Shown here piece by piece: positions 1 through 9,194 of a stretch of 55,020 nucleotides of DNA. Made by a program: the position numbers and the translations under genes. Every line of letters starts with the position of its first letter. The first letter of the stretch is position 1. The stretch spans positions 1-55,020 of the forward strand of contig NZ_ANFX01000027.1 of assembly GCF_000331285.1 (NCBI RefSeq), written 5' to 3'. The notes beneath the pieces are model-generated. The model saw only the letters and a program-made list of their open reading frames with translations, did no database searches and was not told where the DNA came from. Source of the stretch: Porphyrobacter sp. AAP82 (GTDB taxonomy: Bacteria; Pseudomonadota; Alphaproteobacteria; Sphingomonadales; Sphingomonadaceae).

Positions 1-76
1 TGAGCGGCTTCGTCATGCAAATTCATATGCCGACCGCGTTACGTATGTCAAGGGGATACACCCCAAATAATTTTAT

Positions 77-114
77 GTTCCCTACTTGTTCCATGAGAAC
101 AAATGCGATACATG
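77..114 (+). promoter_or_regulatory. recA promoter with LexA operator
   Basis: GTTC-N7-GTTC at 77-91 is the direct-repeat LexA box typical of alphaproteobacteria. A promoter-like pair overlaps it: TTGTTC at 86-91, 17 bases, then TACATG at 109-114. LexA bound here would cover the -35 element. The second GTTC also forms an inverted repeat with GAAC at 97-100. The operator assignment rests on the exact motif and its place before recA; the -35/-10 assignment is inference. Confidence 0.85.
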
Positions 115-174
115 CTCCTTAACAGGCGGCGGAAAACTGCTTTCTGCCTCTAGGCAAGCGAAGGAGCGCGTGCG

Positions 175-1242
175 ATGGCTACCCAATTGAAATTGGTGGA
201 AGAGGACAAGAAGGCCGTGGACCGTCAAAAGGCTCTGGAAGCAGCTCTCGCGCAGATCGATCGGGCTTTCGGCAAGGGTTCGGCGATGAAGCTGGGCTCG
301 AAGGAGACGATGCAGGTCGAAGCGATCTCCACCGGCTCGCTGGGCCTCGATATCGCGCTTGGCATCGGCGGCCTGCCGCGCGGCCGGGTGATCGAGGTTT
401 ATGGCCCGGAAAGCTCGGGCAAGACCACGCTGGCGCTGCACGTCATCGCCGAAGCGCAGAAGGCGGGTGGCACCGCTGCCTTCGTTGACGCCGAACACGC
501 ACTCGATCCGGTTTATGCCCGCAAGCTCGGCGTCGACATCGATGAGCTGATCGTCTCGCAGCCCGATACCGGTGAACAGGCGCTGGAGATCACCGACACG
601 CTGGTGCGCTCGAACGCGATCGATGTGCTGGTGGTCGATTCGGTCGCGGCGCTGGTGCCGCGTGCGGAAATCGAAGGCGAGATGGGTGACAGCCACGTTG
701 GCCTCCAGGCGCGCCTGATGAGCCAATCGCTGCGCAAGCTCACCGGCTCGATCAGCCGCTCGCGCTGCATGGTGATCTTCATCAACCAGCTGCGCATGAA
801 GATCGGGGTCATGTACGGGAACCCGGAAACCACCACCGGCGGCAATGCGCTCAAGTTCTACGCCTCGGTGCGTCTCGACATCCGCCGCACCGGCCAGATC
901 AAGGAACGCGACGAAATCACCGGCAACACCACCCGGGTGAAGGTCGTCAAGAACAAGGTGGCGCCGCCCTTCAAGCAGGTCGAATTCGACATCATGTATG
1001 GCGAGGGCATCTCCAAGATCGGCGAGATCCTCGATCTCGGGGTCAAGGCGGGCCTCGTCGAGAAATCGGGGAGCTGGTTCTCCTACGATTCGATCCGCAT
1101 CGGGCAGGGGCGCGAGAACGCCAAGACCTATCTAAAGGACAATCCTGAAGTTTGCGACCGGTTGGAAGCTGCGATCCGCAGCCGCACCGATCAGGTCGCC
1201 GGGGAGATGATGACCGGGCCGGACGCGGATACGGACATGTGA
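175..1242 (+). CDS. recA: Recombinase RecA
   Basis: RecA forms nucleoprotein filaments on single-stranded DNA, catalyses strand exchange and stimulates LexA self-cleavage in the SOS response. The 355-residue product is full length. Walker A (GPESSGKTT) is at about residues 77-85, the Walker B region is [10 protein letters not shown] at about 142-151, and the DNA-binding loop region contains [10 protein letters not shown] and the [20 protein letters not shown] stretch. The acidic C-terminus (GPDADTDM) is typical. The ATG at 175 is preceded by AAGGAG at 161-166. It is monocistronic, with its own LexA-controlled promoter and a strong terminator after it. Confidence 0.99.
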   Translation: MATQLKLVEEDKKAVDRQKALEAALAQIDRAFGKGSAMKLGSKETMQVEAISTGSLGLDIALGIGGLPRGRVIEVYGPESSGKTTLALHVIAEAQKAGGTAAFVDAEHALDPVYARKLGVDIDELIVSQPDTGEQALEITDTLVRSNAIDVLVVDSVAALVPRAEIEGEMGDSHVGLQARLMSQSLRKLTGSISRSRCMVIFINQLRMKIGVMYGNPETTTGGNALKFYASVRLDIRRTGQIKERDEITGNTTRVKVVKNKVAPPFKQVEFDIMYGEGISKIGEILDLGVKAGLVEKSGSWFSYDSIRIGQGRENAKTYLKDNPEVCDRLEAAIRSRTDQVAGEMMTGPDADTDM

Positions 1243-1321
1243 TTCCCAAGCGGGCGCTGCCTGCGTCCGGAGTGTCCCGCTCCGGCCCGGCTGTCCCCAA
1301 TAGCGCCCGGACAAGCGGAAC

Positions 1322-1358
1322 GCCGGTGCGTGCTCTCCCCAGGCACGCACCGGCCTTT
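1322..1358 (+). terminator. Rho-independent-like terminator after recA
   Basis: A perfect 12-bp stem (1322-1333 with 1343-1354) closes a 9-base loop and is followed by CTTTCG. The T tract is short, as is usual in GC-rich genomes. It lies 80 bases after the recA stop and before the alaS promoter. Confidence 0.8.
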
Positions 1359-1435
1359 CGCGTCCGGGGCCTATCGCTTATCCGGGTTTCCGGGCTCCTG
1401 CGTCCCGGCCAGCGCCCTCGATTGCGCGCGCTCCA

Positions 1436-1464
1436 TTGCCTTAGCCCTTCGCTTTGCCTAACTG
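1436..1464 (+). promoter_or_regulatory. Candidate alaS promoter, possibly leaderless
   Basis: TTGCCT at 1436-1441, 17 bases, then TAACTG at 1459-1464. The ATG of alaS is at 1472, only 7 bases beyond the -10, so the predicted start site is at or next to the A of the ATG. No Shine-Dalgarno sequence is visible in front of that ATG. The same spacing pattern occurs before rluB, purB, rpsA and the uvrD-like gene. Confidence 0.45.
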
Positions 1465-1471
1465 CACGGCC

Positions 1472-4132
1472 ATGACGTCGACCAACGAAATCCGCCGCTC
1501 CTTCCTCGACTATTTCAGCAAGGCCGGCCACGCCGCGACCCCGAGCGCGCCGCTCGTGCCCTACAACGATCCCTCCCTGATGTTCGTCAATGCCGGGATG
1601 GTGCCGTTCAAGAATGTCTTCACCGGGCTCGAAACGCCGCCCTCACCGCGCGCGGCCTCGGCCCAGAAATGCGTGCGCGCCGGGGGCAAGCACAATGACC
1701 TCGACAATGTCGGCTATACCGCGCGGCACCACACCTTCTTCGAGATGCTGGGGAATTTTTCCTTCGGCGATTATTTCAAGGAGCAGGCGATCACCCACGC
1801 CTGGACGCTGCTGACCAGCGAGTGGGGCCTGCCCAAGGACCGGCTCACCGTCACCGTCTACCACACGGATGACGAGGCCTTCGATCTGTGGAAGAAGATC
1901 GCCGGGCTCCCCGAAGACCGCATTATCCGCATCCCGACCTCGGACAATTTCTGGTCGATGGGCGATACCGGCCCTTGCGGGCCCTGCTCGGAAATCTTCT
2001 ACGACCACGGCGATCACATCTTCGGCGGACCTCCCGGGAGCCCCGATGAAGACGGCGACCGCTTCGTCGAGATCTGGAACCTCGTGTTCATGCAATACGA
2101 GCAGCAGGCCGGCGGCACCCGGATCGACCTGCCCAAGCCTTCGATCGATACCGGCATGGGGATCGAACGCGTCGCGGCCGTGCTCCAGGGGGTCCATGAC
2201 AACTACGATACCGACACTTTCAAGGCCCTGATCGCGGCGTCGGAAAGCCTCACCGGCGTTGCCGCCGAGGGTGAGACCGCCGCTTCGCACCGCGTCATCG
2301 CCGACCACCTGCGCTCGACCAGCTTCCTGATGGCTGACGGCGTGCTCCCCTCCAACGAAGGCCGCGGCTACGTGTTGCGCCGGATCATGCGCCGCGCGAT
2401 GCGCCATGCGCACCTTCTGGGCGCGAGCGAACCGCTGATGCATCGCCTCGTCCCTGCGCTCGTCACCGAAATGGGCCAGGCCTATCCCGAACTGGTGCGC
2501 GGCCAGGCGTTGATCGCCGAAGTGCTCGAGCGCGAGGAAACCCAGTTCCGCCGCACGCTCGACAAGGGGTTGAAGCTCCTCGACGAGGCGACCGGCGATC
2601 TGGCCACCGGCGGCGAGCTCGACGGCGAGGTCGCTTTCCGCCTCTACGACACCTTCGGCTTTCCCTATGACCTTACCGAGGATGCCCTGCGTGCGCGCGG
2701 CATCGGGGTCGACCGCGCAGGGTTCGATGCTGCGATGGCGCGCCAGAAGGCCGCCGCGCGCGCCGCGTGGAAGGGTTCGGGTGAAGCGGCTTCGGGCGAA
2801 GTGTGGTTCGACATCGCCGAGCGTGAAGGCGCGACCGAATTCACCGGCTACGCTTCGACCAGCGGCGAGGGCAAGGTCGTCGCGATCGTCAGGGGCGGGG
2901 CCGAAGTCGCCAGCGCATCGGCCGGCGACGAGGTCGTGATCCTCACCAACCAGACCCCGTTTTACGGCGAAAGCGGCGGCCAGACCGGGGATGCGGGCAC
3001 CATCGCCAGCCTCGGCGGGCTGCGCGCGCATGTCACCGACACCTCCAAGCCGCTGGGCCGCCTCCACGCGCATCAGGTGCGGATCGAGGCAGGCGCGGTC
3101 AGCGTCGGCGACACGGTCGAACTGAAGGTCGATGCCGAGCGGCGCGACCGTATCCGCGCCAACCATTCGGCCACGCACCTCGTCCACGCCGCGCTGCGCG
3201 GACGCCTCGGCGGCCACGTCACCCAGAAGGGCTCGCTGGTCGCGCAAGACCGCCTGCGCTTCGACTTCTCGCACCCGGTCCCGCTCAGCCCGGAAGACAT
3301 CGCCGCGATCGAGGCCGAGGTGAACGCTGAAATCCGCGCCAACGAGCAGGTCTCGACCCGCCTGATGACCCCCGACGATGCCGTGGCGGCAGGCGCGCTG
3401 GCGCTGTTCGGCGAGAAATATGGCGACGAGGTCCGCGTCCTCGCGATGGGCCGCGCCGGCAAGGAAGGGCGCAACTATTCGGTCGAGCTGTGCGGCGGCA
3501 CCCATGTGCGCGCGACCGGCGATATCGGCATTTTCCGGATCGTCTCGGAAAGCGCGGTCTCCTCGGGCGTGCGCCGCATCGAGGCAATGACCGGCGAGGG
3601 CGCGCGCCAGTGGCTGGTCGCGCGCGAGGAAGCGCTGAAGAGCGCCGCGAGCGTGATCCGTGCGACGCCGGAGGAAGTCCCCGCCAGGCTCGCCGCGCTG
3701 CTCGACGAGCGCAAGCGGCTCGAGAAGGAGCTGGCCGAGGCGAAGAAGGCTCTCGCGCTCGGCGGCGGCGCAAGCGGCGCTGCGGCCACCGCCGACGAGG
3801 CCGTCGCGGGCATCACCTTCAGCGGGCAGGTGCTCGAAGGGCTCGACCCCAAGGAGCTGCGCCCGCTGCTCGATGCGGCCAAGCAGCGCATCGGCAGCGG
3901 CGTGGCGGCGGTGATCGCGGTCAATGACGGCAAGGCGAGCATCGCTGCGGCGGTGACCGACGACCTGACGGCCCGATTCAGCGCGGTCGAACTGGTCCGC
4001 GCAGGCGTGGAAGCGCTCGGCGGCAAGGGCGGCGGCGGCCGGCCCGACATGGCGCAGGGCGGCGGGCCGGACGGCAGCAAGGCGGCAGACGCGCTGGCGG
4101 CGGTGAAGGCGGTGCTCGCCGCGACGGCCTGA
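1472..4132 (+). CDS. alaS: Alanyl-tRNA synthetase
   Basis: Class II aminoacyl-tRNA synthetase that charges tRNA-Ala and hydrolyses mischarged Ser/Gly-tRNA-Ala. The product is 886 residues, the usual bacterial length. The N-terminal catalytic domain begins [15 protein letters not shown]. The editing domain has HSATH at about residues 565-569 and CGGTH at about 674-678, the zinc-binding set. The C-terminal C-Ala domain is Gly/Ala-rich. A TTG codon at 1454 is also in frame, but the ATG at 1472 gives the family N-terminus. The gene ends 2 bases before the convergent antiporter gene. Confidence 0.98.
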   Translation: MTSTNEIRRSFLDYFSKAGHAATPSAPLVPYNDPSLMFVNAGMVPFKNVFTGLETPPSPRAASAQKCVRAGGKHNDLDNVGYTARHHTFFEMLGNFSFGDYFKEQAITHAWTLLTSEWGLPKDRLTVTVYHTDDEAFDLWKKIAGLPEDRIIRIPTSDNFWSMGDTGPCGPCSEIFYDHGDHIFGGPPGSPDEDGDRFVEIWNLVFMQYEQQAGGTRIDLPKPSIDTGMGIERVAAVLQGVHDNYDTDTFKALIAASESLTGVAAEGETAASHRVIADHLRSTSFLMADGVLPSNEGRGYVLRRIMRRAMRHAHLLGASEPLMHRLVPALVTEMGQAYPELVRGQALIAEVLEREETQFRRTLDKGLKLLDEATGDLATGGELDGEVAFRLYDTFGFPYDLTEDALRARGIGVDRAGFDAAMARQKAAARAAWKGSGEAASGEVWFDIAEREGATEFTGYASTSGEGKVVAIVRGGAEVASASAGDEVVILTNQTPFYGESGGQTGDAGTIASLGGLRAHVTDTSKPLGRLHAHQVRIEAGAVSVGDTVELKVDAERRDRIRANHSATHLVHAALRGRLGGHVTQKGSLVAQDRLRFDFSHPVPLSPEDIAAIEAEVNAEIRANEQVSTRLMTPDDAVAAGALALFGEKYGDEVRVLAMGRAGKEGRNYSVELCGGTHVRATGDIGIFRIVSESAVSSGVRRIEAMTGEGARQWLVAREEALKSAASVIRATPEEVPARLAALLDERKRLEKELAEAKKALALGGGASGAAATADEAVAGITFSGQVLEGLDPKELRPLLDAAKQRIGSGVAAVIAVNDGKASIAAAVTDDLTARFSAVELVRAGVEALGGKGGGGRPDMAQGGGPDGSKAADALAAVKAVLAATA

Positions 4133-4134
4133 GG

Positions 4135-5916
4135 CTAGGCCCCATGTTCGCGCAAGCTGCTGGTCTTGAGCAGCGGCTTTTCGCTCAGCCCCCCGTCGCG
4201 CTCGAGCTGTTCGCGGAACTCGTCACGCTTGGCGTGGATCGAGGCGATCACCGGGCCCATGGCCACGCCGATGTCGACCAGCACGGCTTCCGATAGCTGG
4301 AGCGAGGCTTCCAGTGTCTCGGGCACGGCATGGCTCGCGCCGGCGCGGTACATGGCGGCGGCGTGATCGGGATCGCGCGCGCGGGCGACGATCAGCAGGT
4401 CGGGATAATCGCGGCGCAGCTTGCCCACCAGCCGCTGGGCGAGCACAGGCTCGTCCATGGTGAGCACCACCGCGGGCGCGGTTTCGACCCCGAGCCGGGC
4501 CAGCGTATCGCCGCGCGCCGCATCGCCGAAAGTCGCGCGGTAACCGTCGCGCTTGGCGGCTTCGATCAGATCGGGGTTGGAATCGATCATGACATAGGGC
4601 CGGGCGTGGGTGCGCATCATGTCGGCGACAAGCCGGCCGACGCGGCCGCCGCCGACGATGATGGTGCGCGCGGCGTCGACTTCGTCTTCGGCAGGGACGT
4701 GCATGATGCCGTCAACCCGCCGGGCGATCACCGCACCGAGCTTGGCGAGCAGGGGCGTAATGGTGAGGCCGATCGCAGTGACCGTCTGCCAGAAGCGCGC
4801 GGTCTCGGCGTCGAGCACCAGCGCGCTGGTCGCCGCAGCAAGGATGATCAGCGTTGTCTCGGACGGAGAGGCCATCAGCAGACCGGTCTCGGCCGCGGTG
4901 CTGCGGCGCGCACCCATGAGGCGCAGCAACACGCCTGTCACCAGCGCCTTGAACACCACCACGCCGGTTACCGCCAAGGCGATCGCGCCGATCTCGCCGG
5001 CGATTTCGGCAAGGTTGATGCTCATGCCGACCGTGATCAGGAACACTCCGAGCGCGAGGCCCTTGAAGGGCTCCATGATCAGTTCGACTTCGGTGTGATA
5101 TTCGGTCTCGGCGATCAGCAGCCCGGCGATCAGCGCGCCGACGATGGGGGAAAGCCCGACGAGCGCGGTGGCAAGGCTCGCGCCGATGACGACGAGCAGC
5201 GAGGTGGAGAGGAACAGTTCGGGGCTCTTGGTGCGCGCGGCCTGCGCGAACAGCCGGGGCAGGGCGAGGCGGCCGACCACCAGCAGCACGGCAATGACGA
5301 GGCCCCCCTGCCACAGGGTGCGCACAATGCCCGCCCAGCCTTCATCGGCGGCATTGGGGGCAAGCGCGCCGAGAACGAAGATGATCGGCACGATCATGAT
5401 GTCCTCGAACAGCAGCATCGAGAGCGCCGCGCGCCCGACCGGCGAGCGGGTGCCCGAAATCGGCAGGACGATCGCGGTCGAGGAGAAGGCGAGCGCGAAG
5501 CCCAGTGCCAGTGCTGCGGTAAAAGAGAGGCCGCTTGCCAGCCCGACGAACAGCGCAAGGGCAGCGCCGCTGATGATCACCTCGAGCGCGCCGAGCCCGA
5601 ACACGAGGCGGCGCATCTGCCACAGCCGGTTGAACGACAGCTCCAGCCCGATCGCGAAGAGCAGCAGCACGATCCCGAAATCGGCGAAGGGGATCAGCCT
5701 TACCACGTTGGTGATCGTGATGTAGTATAGCCATGGATGCTCGTCGACCAGCGAGCCGAGGCCGGACGGGCCGACCAGCACCCCGATCAGGATAAAGCCG
5801 ATGATCGGGGTGATGCGGAAGCGGGCGAAGAGCGGGATGACAATGCCCGCCGAGCCGAGGATCACCAGCGCGTCCGACAGGACGGGGGATAAGGTCAGTT
5901 CGCCAGCCACACCCAA
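4135..5916 (-). CDS. CPA2-family monovalent cation:proton antiporter with RCK domain
   Basis: Inner-membrane antiporter of the KefB/YbaL type, exchanging K+ or Na+ for protons. The 593-residue product has about 12 hydrophobic segments from residue 10 to about 390 (for example the FRITPIIGFILIGVLVGP stretch near the start). It is followed by a cytosolic RCK_N/TrkA-N Rossmann domain with the nucleotide motif GGGRVGRL near residue 418. The glutathione-gated Kef proteins share this layout, but I see no kefF/kefG partner nearby, so gating by glutathione is unsupported. The closest match by architecture is YbaL. It is convergent with alaS, with no room for a separate terminator. Confidence 0.92.
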   Translation of the reverse strand: MGVAGELTLSPVLSDALVILGSAGIVIPLFARFRITPIIGFILIGVLVGPSGLGSLVDEHPWLYYITITNVVRLIPFADFGIVLLLFAIGLELSFNRLWQMRRLVFGLGALEVIISGAALALFVGLASGLSFTAALALGFALAFSSTAIVLPISGTRSPVGRAALSMLLFEDIMIVPIIFVLGALAPNAADEGWAGIVRTLWQGGLVIAVLLVVGRLALPRLFAQAARTKSPELFLSTSLLVVIGASLATALVGLSPIVGALIAGLLIAETEYHTEVELIMEPFKGLALGVFLITVGMSINLAEIAGEIGAIALAVTGVVVFKALVTGVLLRLMGARRSTAAETGLLMASPSETTLIILAAATSALVLDAETARFWQTVTAIGLTITPLLAKLGAVIARRVDGIMHVPAEDEVDAARTIIVGGGRVGRLVADMMRTHARPYVMIDSNPDLIEAAKRDGYRATFGDAARGDTLARLGVETAPAVVLTMDEPVLAQRLVGKLRRDYPDLLIVARARDPDHAAAMYRAGASHAVPETLEASLQLSEAVLVDIGVAMGPVIASIHAKRDEFREQLERDGGLSEKPLLKTSSLREHGA

Positions 5917-5960
5917 GGCTTAACGGGCGGGGGCTGGCCTGTCACCCTTGCGGCGGACAA

Positions 5961-5995
5961 TAAAAAGCCGGGCGGGCCGCAAGGCCGCCCGGCTT
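5961..5995 (-). terminator. Rho-independent terminator of icd
   Basis: Read on the minus strand, an 11-bp stem (5995-5985 with 5975-5965) is followed by CTTTTTATT. It starts 20 bases after the icd stop codon. Confidence 0.88.
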
Positions 5996-6014
5996 CCCGT
6001 TCATTGCGTGAGGA

Positions 6015-7238
6015 TCAGGCCCAGCCGGCCATTTCCTTCTCGAGGTTCTGCGCCACGGTCTCGAAGAACTGCTCGGTGGTCTGCCATGCCTGGCCCGGGC
6101 CGATCAGCAGCGCGAGGTCCTTGGTCATGTGGCCCTTCTCGACCGTCGCCACGCAGACCTTCTCGAGCGTTTCGGCGAACTTCACGACCTCGGGGGTGCC
6201 GTCGAAGCGACCGCGATACATCAGGCCGCGGGTCCAGGCGAAGATCGAGGCGATCGGGTTGGTCGAGGTCGCCTTGCCCTGCTGGTGCTGGCGATAGTGG
6301 CGGGTGACGGTGCCGTGGGCGGCTTCGGCCTCGACGGTCTTGCCGTCCGGCGAGAGCAGCACCGAGGTCATCAGGCCGAGCGAGCCGAAGCCTTGCGCCA
6401 CGGTGTCGGATTGCACGTCGCCGTCGTAGTTCTTGCAGGCCCAGACGAACTTGCCCGACCACTTGAGCGCGCTGGCGACCATGTCGTCGATCAGGCGGTG
6501 TTCGTAGACCATGCCCTTGGCCTTGAACTGTTCGGCGAAGCCCTCGTTGTCGAAGACCTCCTGGAACAGGTCCTTGAAGCGCCCGTCATAGGCCTTCATG
6601 ATCGTGTTCTTGGTGGAAAGGTACACCGGCCAGCCGAGGTTCAAGCCGTAGTTGAAGCTCGCGCGGGCGAAGTCGCGGATCGAATCGTCGAGGTTGTACA
6701 TCGCCATCGCGACGCCGGCGCTGGGGAAGTCGAACACGTCGAGGTCGATCTTTTCGCCATTCTCGCCGTCCCACACCAGCCGCAGCTTGCCGGGGCCGGG
6801 GATCAGGGTGTCGGTCGCCTTGTACTGGTCGCCGAAGGCATGGCGTCCGACCACGATGGGATCGGTCCAGCCCGGCACCAGGCGCGGCACGTTGTCGATC
6901 ACGATCGGTTCGCGGAATACCACACCGCCCAGGATGTTGCGGATCGTGCCGTTGGGGCTCTTCCACATCTTCTTGAGGCCGAATTCCTCGACGCGCTGTT
7001 CGTCCGGGGTGATGGTCGCGCACTTCACGCCGACGCCATACTGCTTGATCGCATTGGCGCTGTCGACGGTGACCTGGTCGTCGGTCGCATCGCGGTTCTC
7101 GATCGACAGGTCGTAATACTTCAGGTCGATATCGAGGTAGGGCAGGATCAGCCTTTCGCGGATCCACTGCCAGATGATGCGCGTCATCTCGTCGCCATCG
7201 AGTTCGACGACGGGGTTGGCGACTTTGATCTTGTTCAT
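6015..7238 (-). CDS. icd: NADP-dependent isocitrate dehydrogenase, eukaryote-like subfamily
   Basis: Converts isocitrate to 2-oxoglutarate and CO2 with NADP+ in the TCA cycle. The 407-residue product belongs to the dimeric subfamily that includes mitochondrial and cytosolic eukaryotic enzymes, not the E. coli Icd type. The substrate loop [13 protein letters not shown] places S94, N96 and R100, with R109 and R132 (GRHAFGDQY) following, at the same numbers as in human IDH1. ATG at 7238 is preceded on the minus strand by AAGGA. It is monocistronic, with a strong terminator downstream. Confidence 0.98.
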   Translation of the reverse strand: MNKIKVANPVVELDGDEMTRIIWQWIRERLILPYLDIDLKYYDLSIENRDATDDQVTVDSANAIKQYGVGVKCATITPDEQRVEEFGLKKMWKSPNGTIRNILGGVVFREPIVIDNVPRLVPGWTDPIVVGRHAFGDQYKATDTLIPGPGKLRLVWDGENGEKIDLDVFDFPSAGVAMAMYNLDDSIRDFARASFNYGLNLGWPVYLSTKNTIMKAYDGRFKDLFQEVFDNEGFAEQFKAKGMVYEHRLIDDMVASALKWSGKFVWACKNYDGDVQSDTVAQGFGSLGLMTSVLLSPDGKTVEAEAAHGTVTRHYRQHQQGKATSTNPIASIFAWTRGLMYRGRFDGTPEVVKFAETLEKVCVATVEKGHMTKDLALLIGPGQAWQTTEQFFETVAQNLEKEMAGWA

Positions 7239-7413
7239 GCGTGTTGCCCTATCCTTCTTGCCACGTCTGATGCGCGGCTAGGTGTGATCGACAGGAAGTG
7301 TGCGGGCCCGTCCGAGGCCCATAGATCCCGCCGCGGCTTTAGCAGAGGCGCGGGGGCTTGCAAGCGCGGGGGCTGCGAATGAAACGCAACAGCCGTTGCG
7401 CCGCGGCGCAGGC

Positions 7414-7443
7414 ACAAAAAAGCCCGCCGTGAGGGGCGGGCGC
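7414..7443 (-). terminator. Terminator of tRNA-Val
   Basis: On the minus strand, GCCCGCC (7441-7435) pairs with GGCGGGC (7428-7422) and is followed by six T residues. It begins 18 bases after the tRNA 3' end. Confidence 0.88.
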
Positions 7444-7458
7444 TTTCGGTTCGGCCGA

Positions 7459-7533
7459 TGGTGGGCGTAGCAAGGATTGAACTTGCGACCCCTACGATGT
7501 CAACATAGTGCTCTACCACTGAGCTATACGCCC
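7459..7533 (-). tRNA. tRNA-Val(GAC)
   Basis: A 75-base cloverleaf on the minus strand. The acceptor arm GGGCGTA (7533-7527) pairs with TACGCCC (7469-7463), followed by discriminator A and an encoded CCA. The D-arm TAGCTCAGTGGTAGAGC and T-loop GTTCAATC are canonical. The anticodon stem CTATG/CGTAG encloses TTGACAT, so the anticodon is GAC (valine, codons GUC/GUU), at 7499-7501. A terminator follows. Confidence 0.97.
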
Positions 7534-7622
7534 GCACCATCGGAGATGCGCCCTTTCGAGCGCGGAGCGGCCCTTTATCGCAGCCCTCTGGAAGGTGCAA
7601 GCGATTCGAGCCCACCCCCAAT

Positions 7623-8012
7623 TCACATGCGCGCCGCGTCCGCTTCTTCGAAGACGCGCTCCACTTCGAGCACCAGATCGCGCAGGTGGAAGGGCTTGGA
7701 GAGCACCTTGGCGGCGGGCTGTTCGCGGCTTGCACGCAGCGAGACGGCGGCAAAGCCGGTGATGAACATCACCTTGGTGTGCGGGGAAATCTCGGCGCAG
7801 CGCTGGGCAAGCTCGATCCCGTCCATTTCCGGCATCACGATGTCCGACAGCAGCAGGTCGTAATCGCCCGTTGCCAGCAGGGGCACGGCATCGGTGCCGC
7901 GATCGACCGCGCTCACTTCGTAGCCGGCATTGGTCAGCGCCCGTTCGAGATAGGCGCGCATCGCCTGCTCGTCTTCGGCGAGCAGGATCCGGGGGGTGCG
8001 TGTCGCTGTCAT
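7623..8012 (-). CDS. cpdR: CpdR-like single-domain response regulator
   Basis: A stand-alone receiver domain of 129 residues. In Caulobacter, unphosphorylated CpdR recruits ClpXP to the pole and primes cell-cycle substrates for proteolysis; CckA-ChpT controls its phosphorylation. Visible receiver residues are E13/D14, phosphoacceptor D57 (LLLSDIVMPEMDGIEL), T85 (FITGFA) and K106 (LSKPF). There is no output domain. The DLLLSDIVMPEMDGIELA core and VLSKPFHL ending match CpdR rather than DivK. No histidine kinase is adjacent. Function in this organism is inferred from family. Confidence 0.88.
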   Translation of the reverse strand: MTATRTPRILLAEDEQAMRAYLERALTNAGYEVSAVDRGTDAVPLLATGDYDLLLSDIVMPEMDGIELAQRCAEISPHTKVMFITGFAAVSLRASREQPAAKVLSKPFHLRDLVLEVERVFEEADAARM

Positions 8013-8150
8013 GCGTGGGGGTGTAGCAGACCCGGCTTAAGAAATCTTTGTCCGTCTTGCACGAAGCGCATCGGGGGCTGTGCCGATTGCGGCGCTGGCG
8101 GAGCGATCAGGCTTTGACACCCTCGCGCAAAGCCGTCAGCTAGTATCTCG

Positions 8151-9128
8151 ATGTCCCGACCAGAGCGCCCCTCCCGGACCGGCCAAGCGGCCCAGCGCAC
8201 CGCCTCCAGCGGCGGCGTCGTGCCCGGGCTCGACATGGCGCCCGCCTTCACGCTGACCATGCCGCCGCGCCTCAGGCTGCCGGTGCTGGTCGCGGTGCCG
8301 CATGCCGGGCGCGCCTATCCCCCGGCGGTGACGGCGCGGATGCGCGAAGCGGAGGTTGCCCAGCTGCGGCTCGAGGATCGTCATGTCGACCGGCTCGGCG
8401 TTGCCATCGCGCGCGAGACGGGGGCGGCGCTGCTTGTCGCCCATGCGCCGCGCGCCCTGCTCGATCTCAACCGCGCCGAGGATGATGTCGATTGGGACAT
8501 GATCGAAGGCGGCCGTCCTGCCGACATGGCGCCCTTGCAGTCGGGTCAGCGCAGCAATGCCCGCGCGCGCAGCGGCCTCGGGCTGGTGCCGCGGCGACTG
8601 CCGGGATCGGGCGAGATCTGGCGCGGGCGGCTTGCCGCGGCAGAGCTGGCCGCGCGGATCGAGGGCATCCACCGCGCCTACCACACCGCGCTTGATGAAG
8701 TGCTGACGCGGATCTGCGGTGAGTGGGGCGCAGCGCTGCTGGTCGATCTCCATTCGATGCCGCCGCTGCGCGCGGGCGAGGGCGAGACGCGCGCGCCGGT
8801 GGTGGTGCTCGGCGACCGCTTCGGTGCCTCGTGCCACAATGCCCTGGTCGCGCGCGGGCTCTCGCATCTCGAGGCGCACGGCGTACCGGCGGCGCTCAAC
8901 CGGCCTTATTCGGGGGGCTATGTGCTCGACCGGCATGGCGTGCCGCGCGCCGGTGTGCATGCCGTGCAGATCGAGGTGTGCCGCGCGACCTATCTTGACC
9001 GGCACCTTGCAGAGCCCGGCGCAGGCCTTCCCGCGGTTGCCGCGATGCTCGCCGATCTGGTGCGCGAGCTGGGCGCGGAAGCTGCGCTGCTGGGCGGAGC
9101 CGACGGACTTCGCCAGGCTGCCGAGTAG
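8151..9128 (+). CDS. N-formylglutamate amidohydrolase family protein
   Basis: Predicted zinc hydrolase of the HutG/FGase family, which releases formate from N-formylglutamate in histidine degradation. The 325-residue product has VPHAGRAYP (about residues 47-55), REAEVAQLRLEDRHVD and DLHSMPP (about 198-204), the expected metal-site motifs. No hut genes are nearby, so a role in histidine catabolism is not supported by context, and many alphaproteobacterial members are orphans. The first 30 or so residues are Ser/Arg/Pro-rich and unlike the family, so an ATG further in (for example at 8235) may be the real start. A perfect TTGACA lies at 8114-8119, but no well-spaced -10 was found. Confidence 0.85.
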   Translation: MSRPERPSRTGQAAQRTASSGGVVPGLDMAPAFTLTMPPRLRLPVLVAVPHAGRAYPPAVTARMREAEVAQLRLEDRHVDRLGVAIARETGAALLVAHAPRALLDLNRAEDDVDWDMIEGGRPADMAPLQSGQRSNARARSGLGLVPRRLPGSGEIWRGRLAAAELAARIEGIHRAYHTALDEVLTRICGEWGAALLVDLHSMPPLRAGEGETRAPVVVLGDRFGASCHNALVARGLSHLEAHGVPAALNRPYSGGYVLDRHGVPRAGVHAVQIEVCRATYLDRHLAEPGAGLPAVAAMLADLVRELGAEAALLGGADGLRQAAE

Positions 9129-9139
9129 GCGCAGGATGC

Positions 9140-9175
9140 AAAACGGGCGGGCGAACCGAAGTCCACCCGCCCGCC
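9140..9175 (-). terminator. Terminator between sapC-family gene and amidohydrolase gene
   Basis: An 8-bp stem (9144-9151 with 9166-9173), on the minus strand followed by four T residues (9143-9140). It lies about 20 bases after the stop of the minus-strand sapC-family gene and can also stall transcription from the plus side. Confidence 0.7.
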
Positions 9176-9194
9176 GTGTGTCATTGCGACAGGA

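Noticed and set aside
1643..3505. Long open frame opposite alaS (620 codons), and similar long antisense frames opposite antiporter, icd, trpB, rpsA and aroA
   Set aside because: These arise from GC-rich codon bias on the sense strand; their products are Arg/His/Gly/Asp-rich and match no family.
4135..5916. Glutathione-gated KefB/KefC assignment
   Set aside because: No kefF/kefG ancillary gene is nearby and the specific glutathione-binding residues could not be verified.
8037..8051. TTAA-N7-TTGT in front of cpdR, resembling a CtrA site
   Set aside because: The right half has two mismatches. Attractive because of cpdR, but too weak to list.
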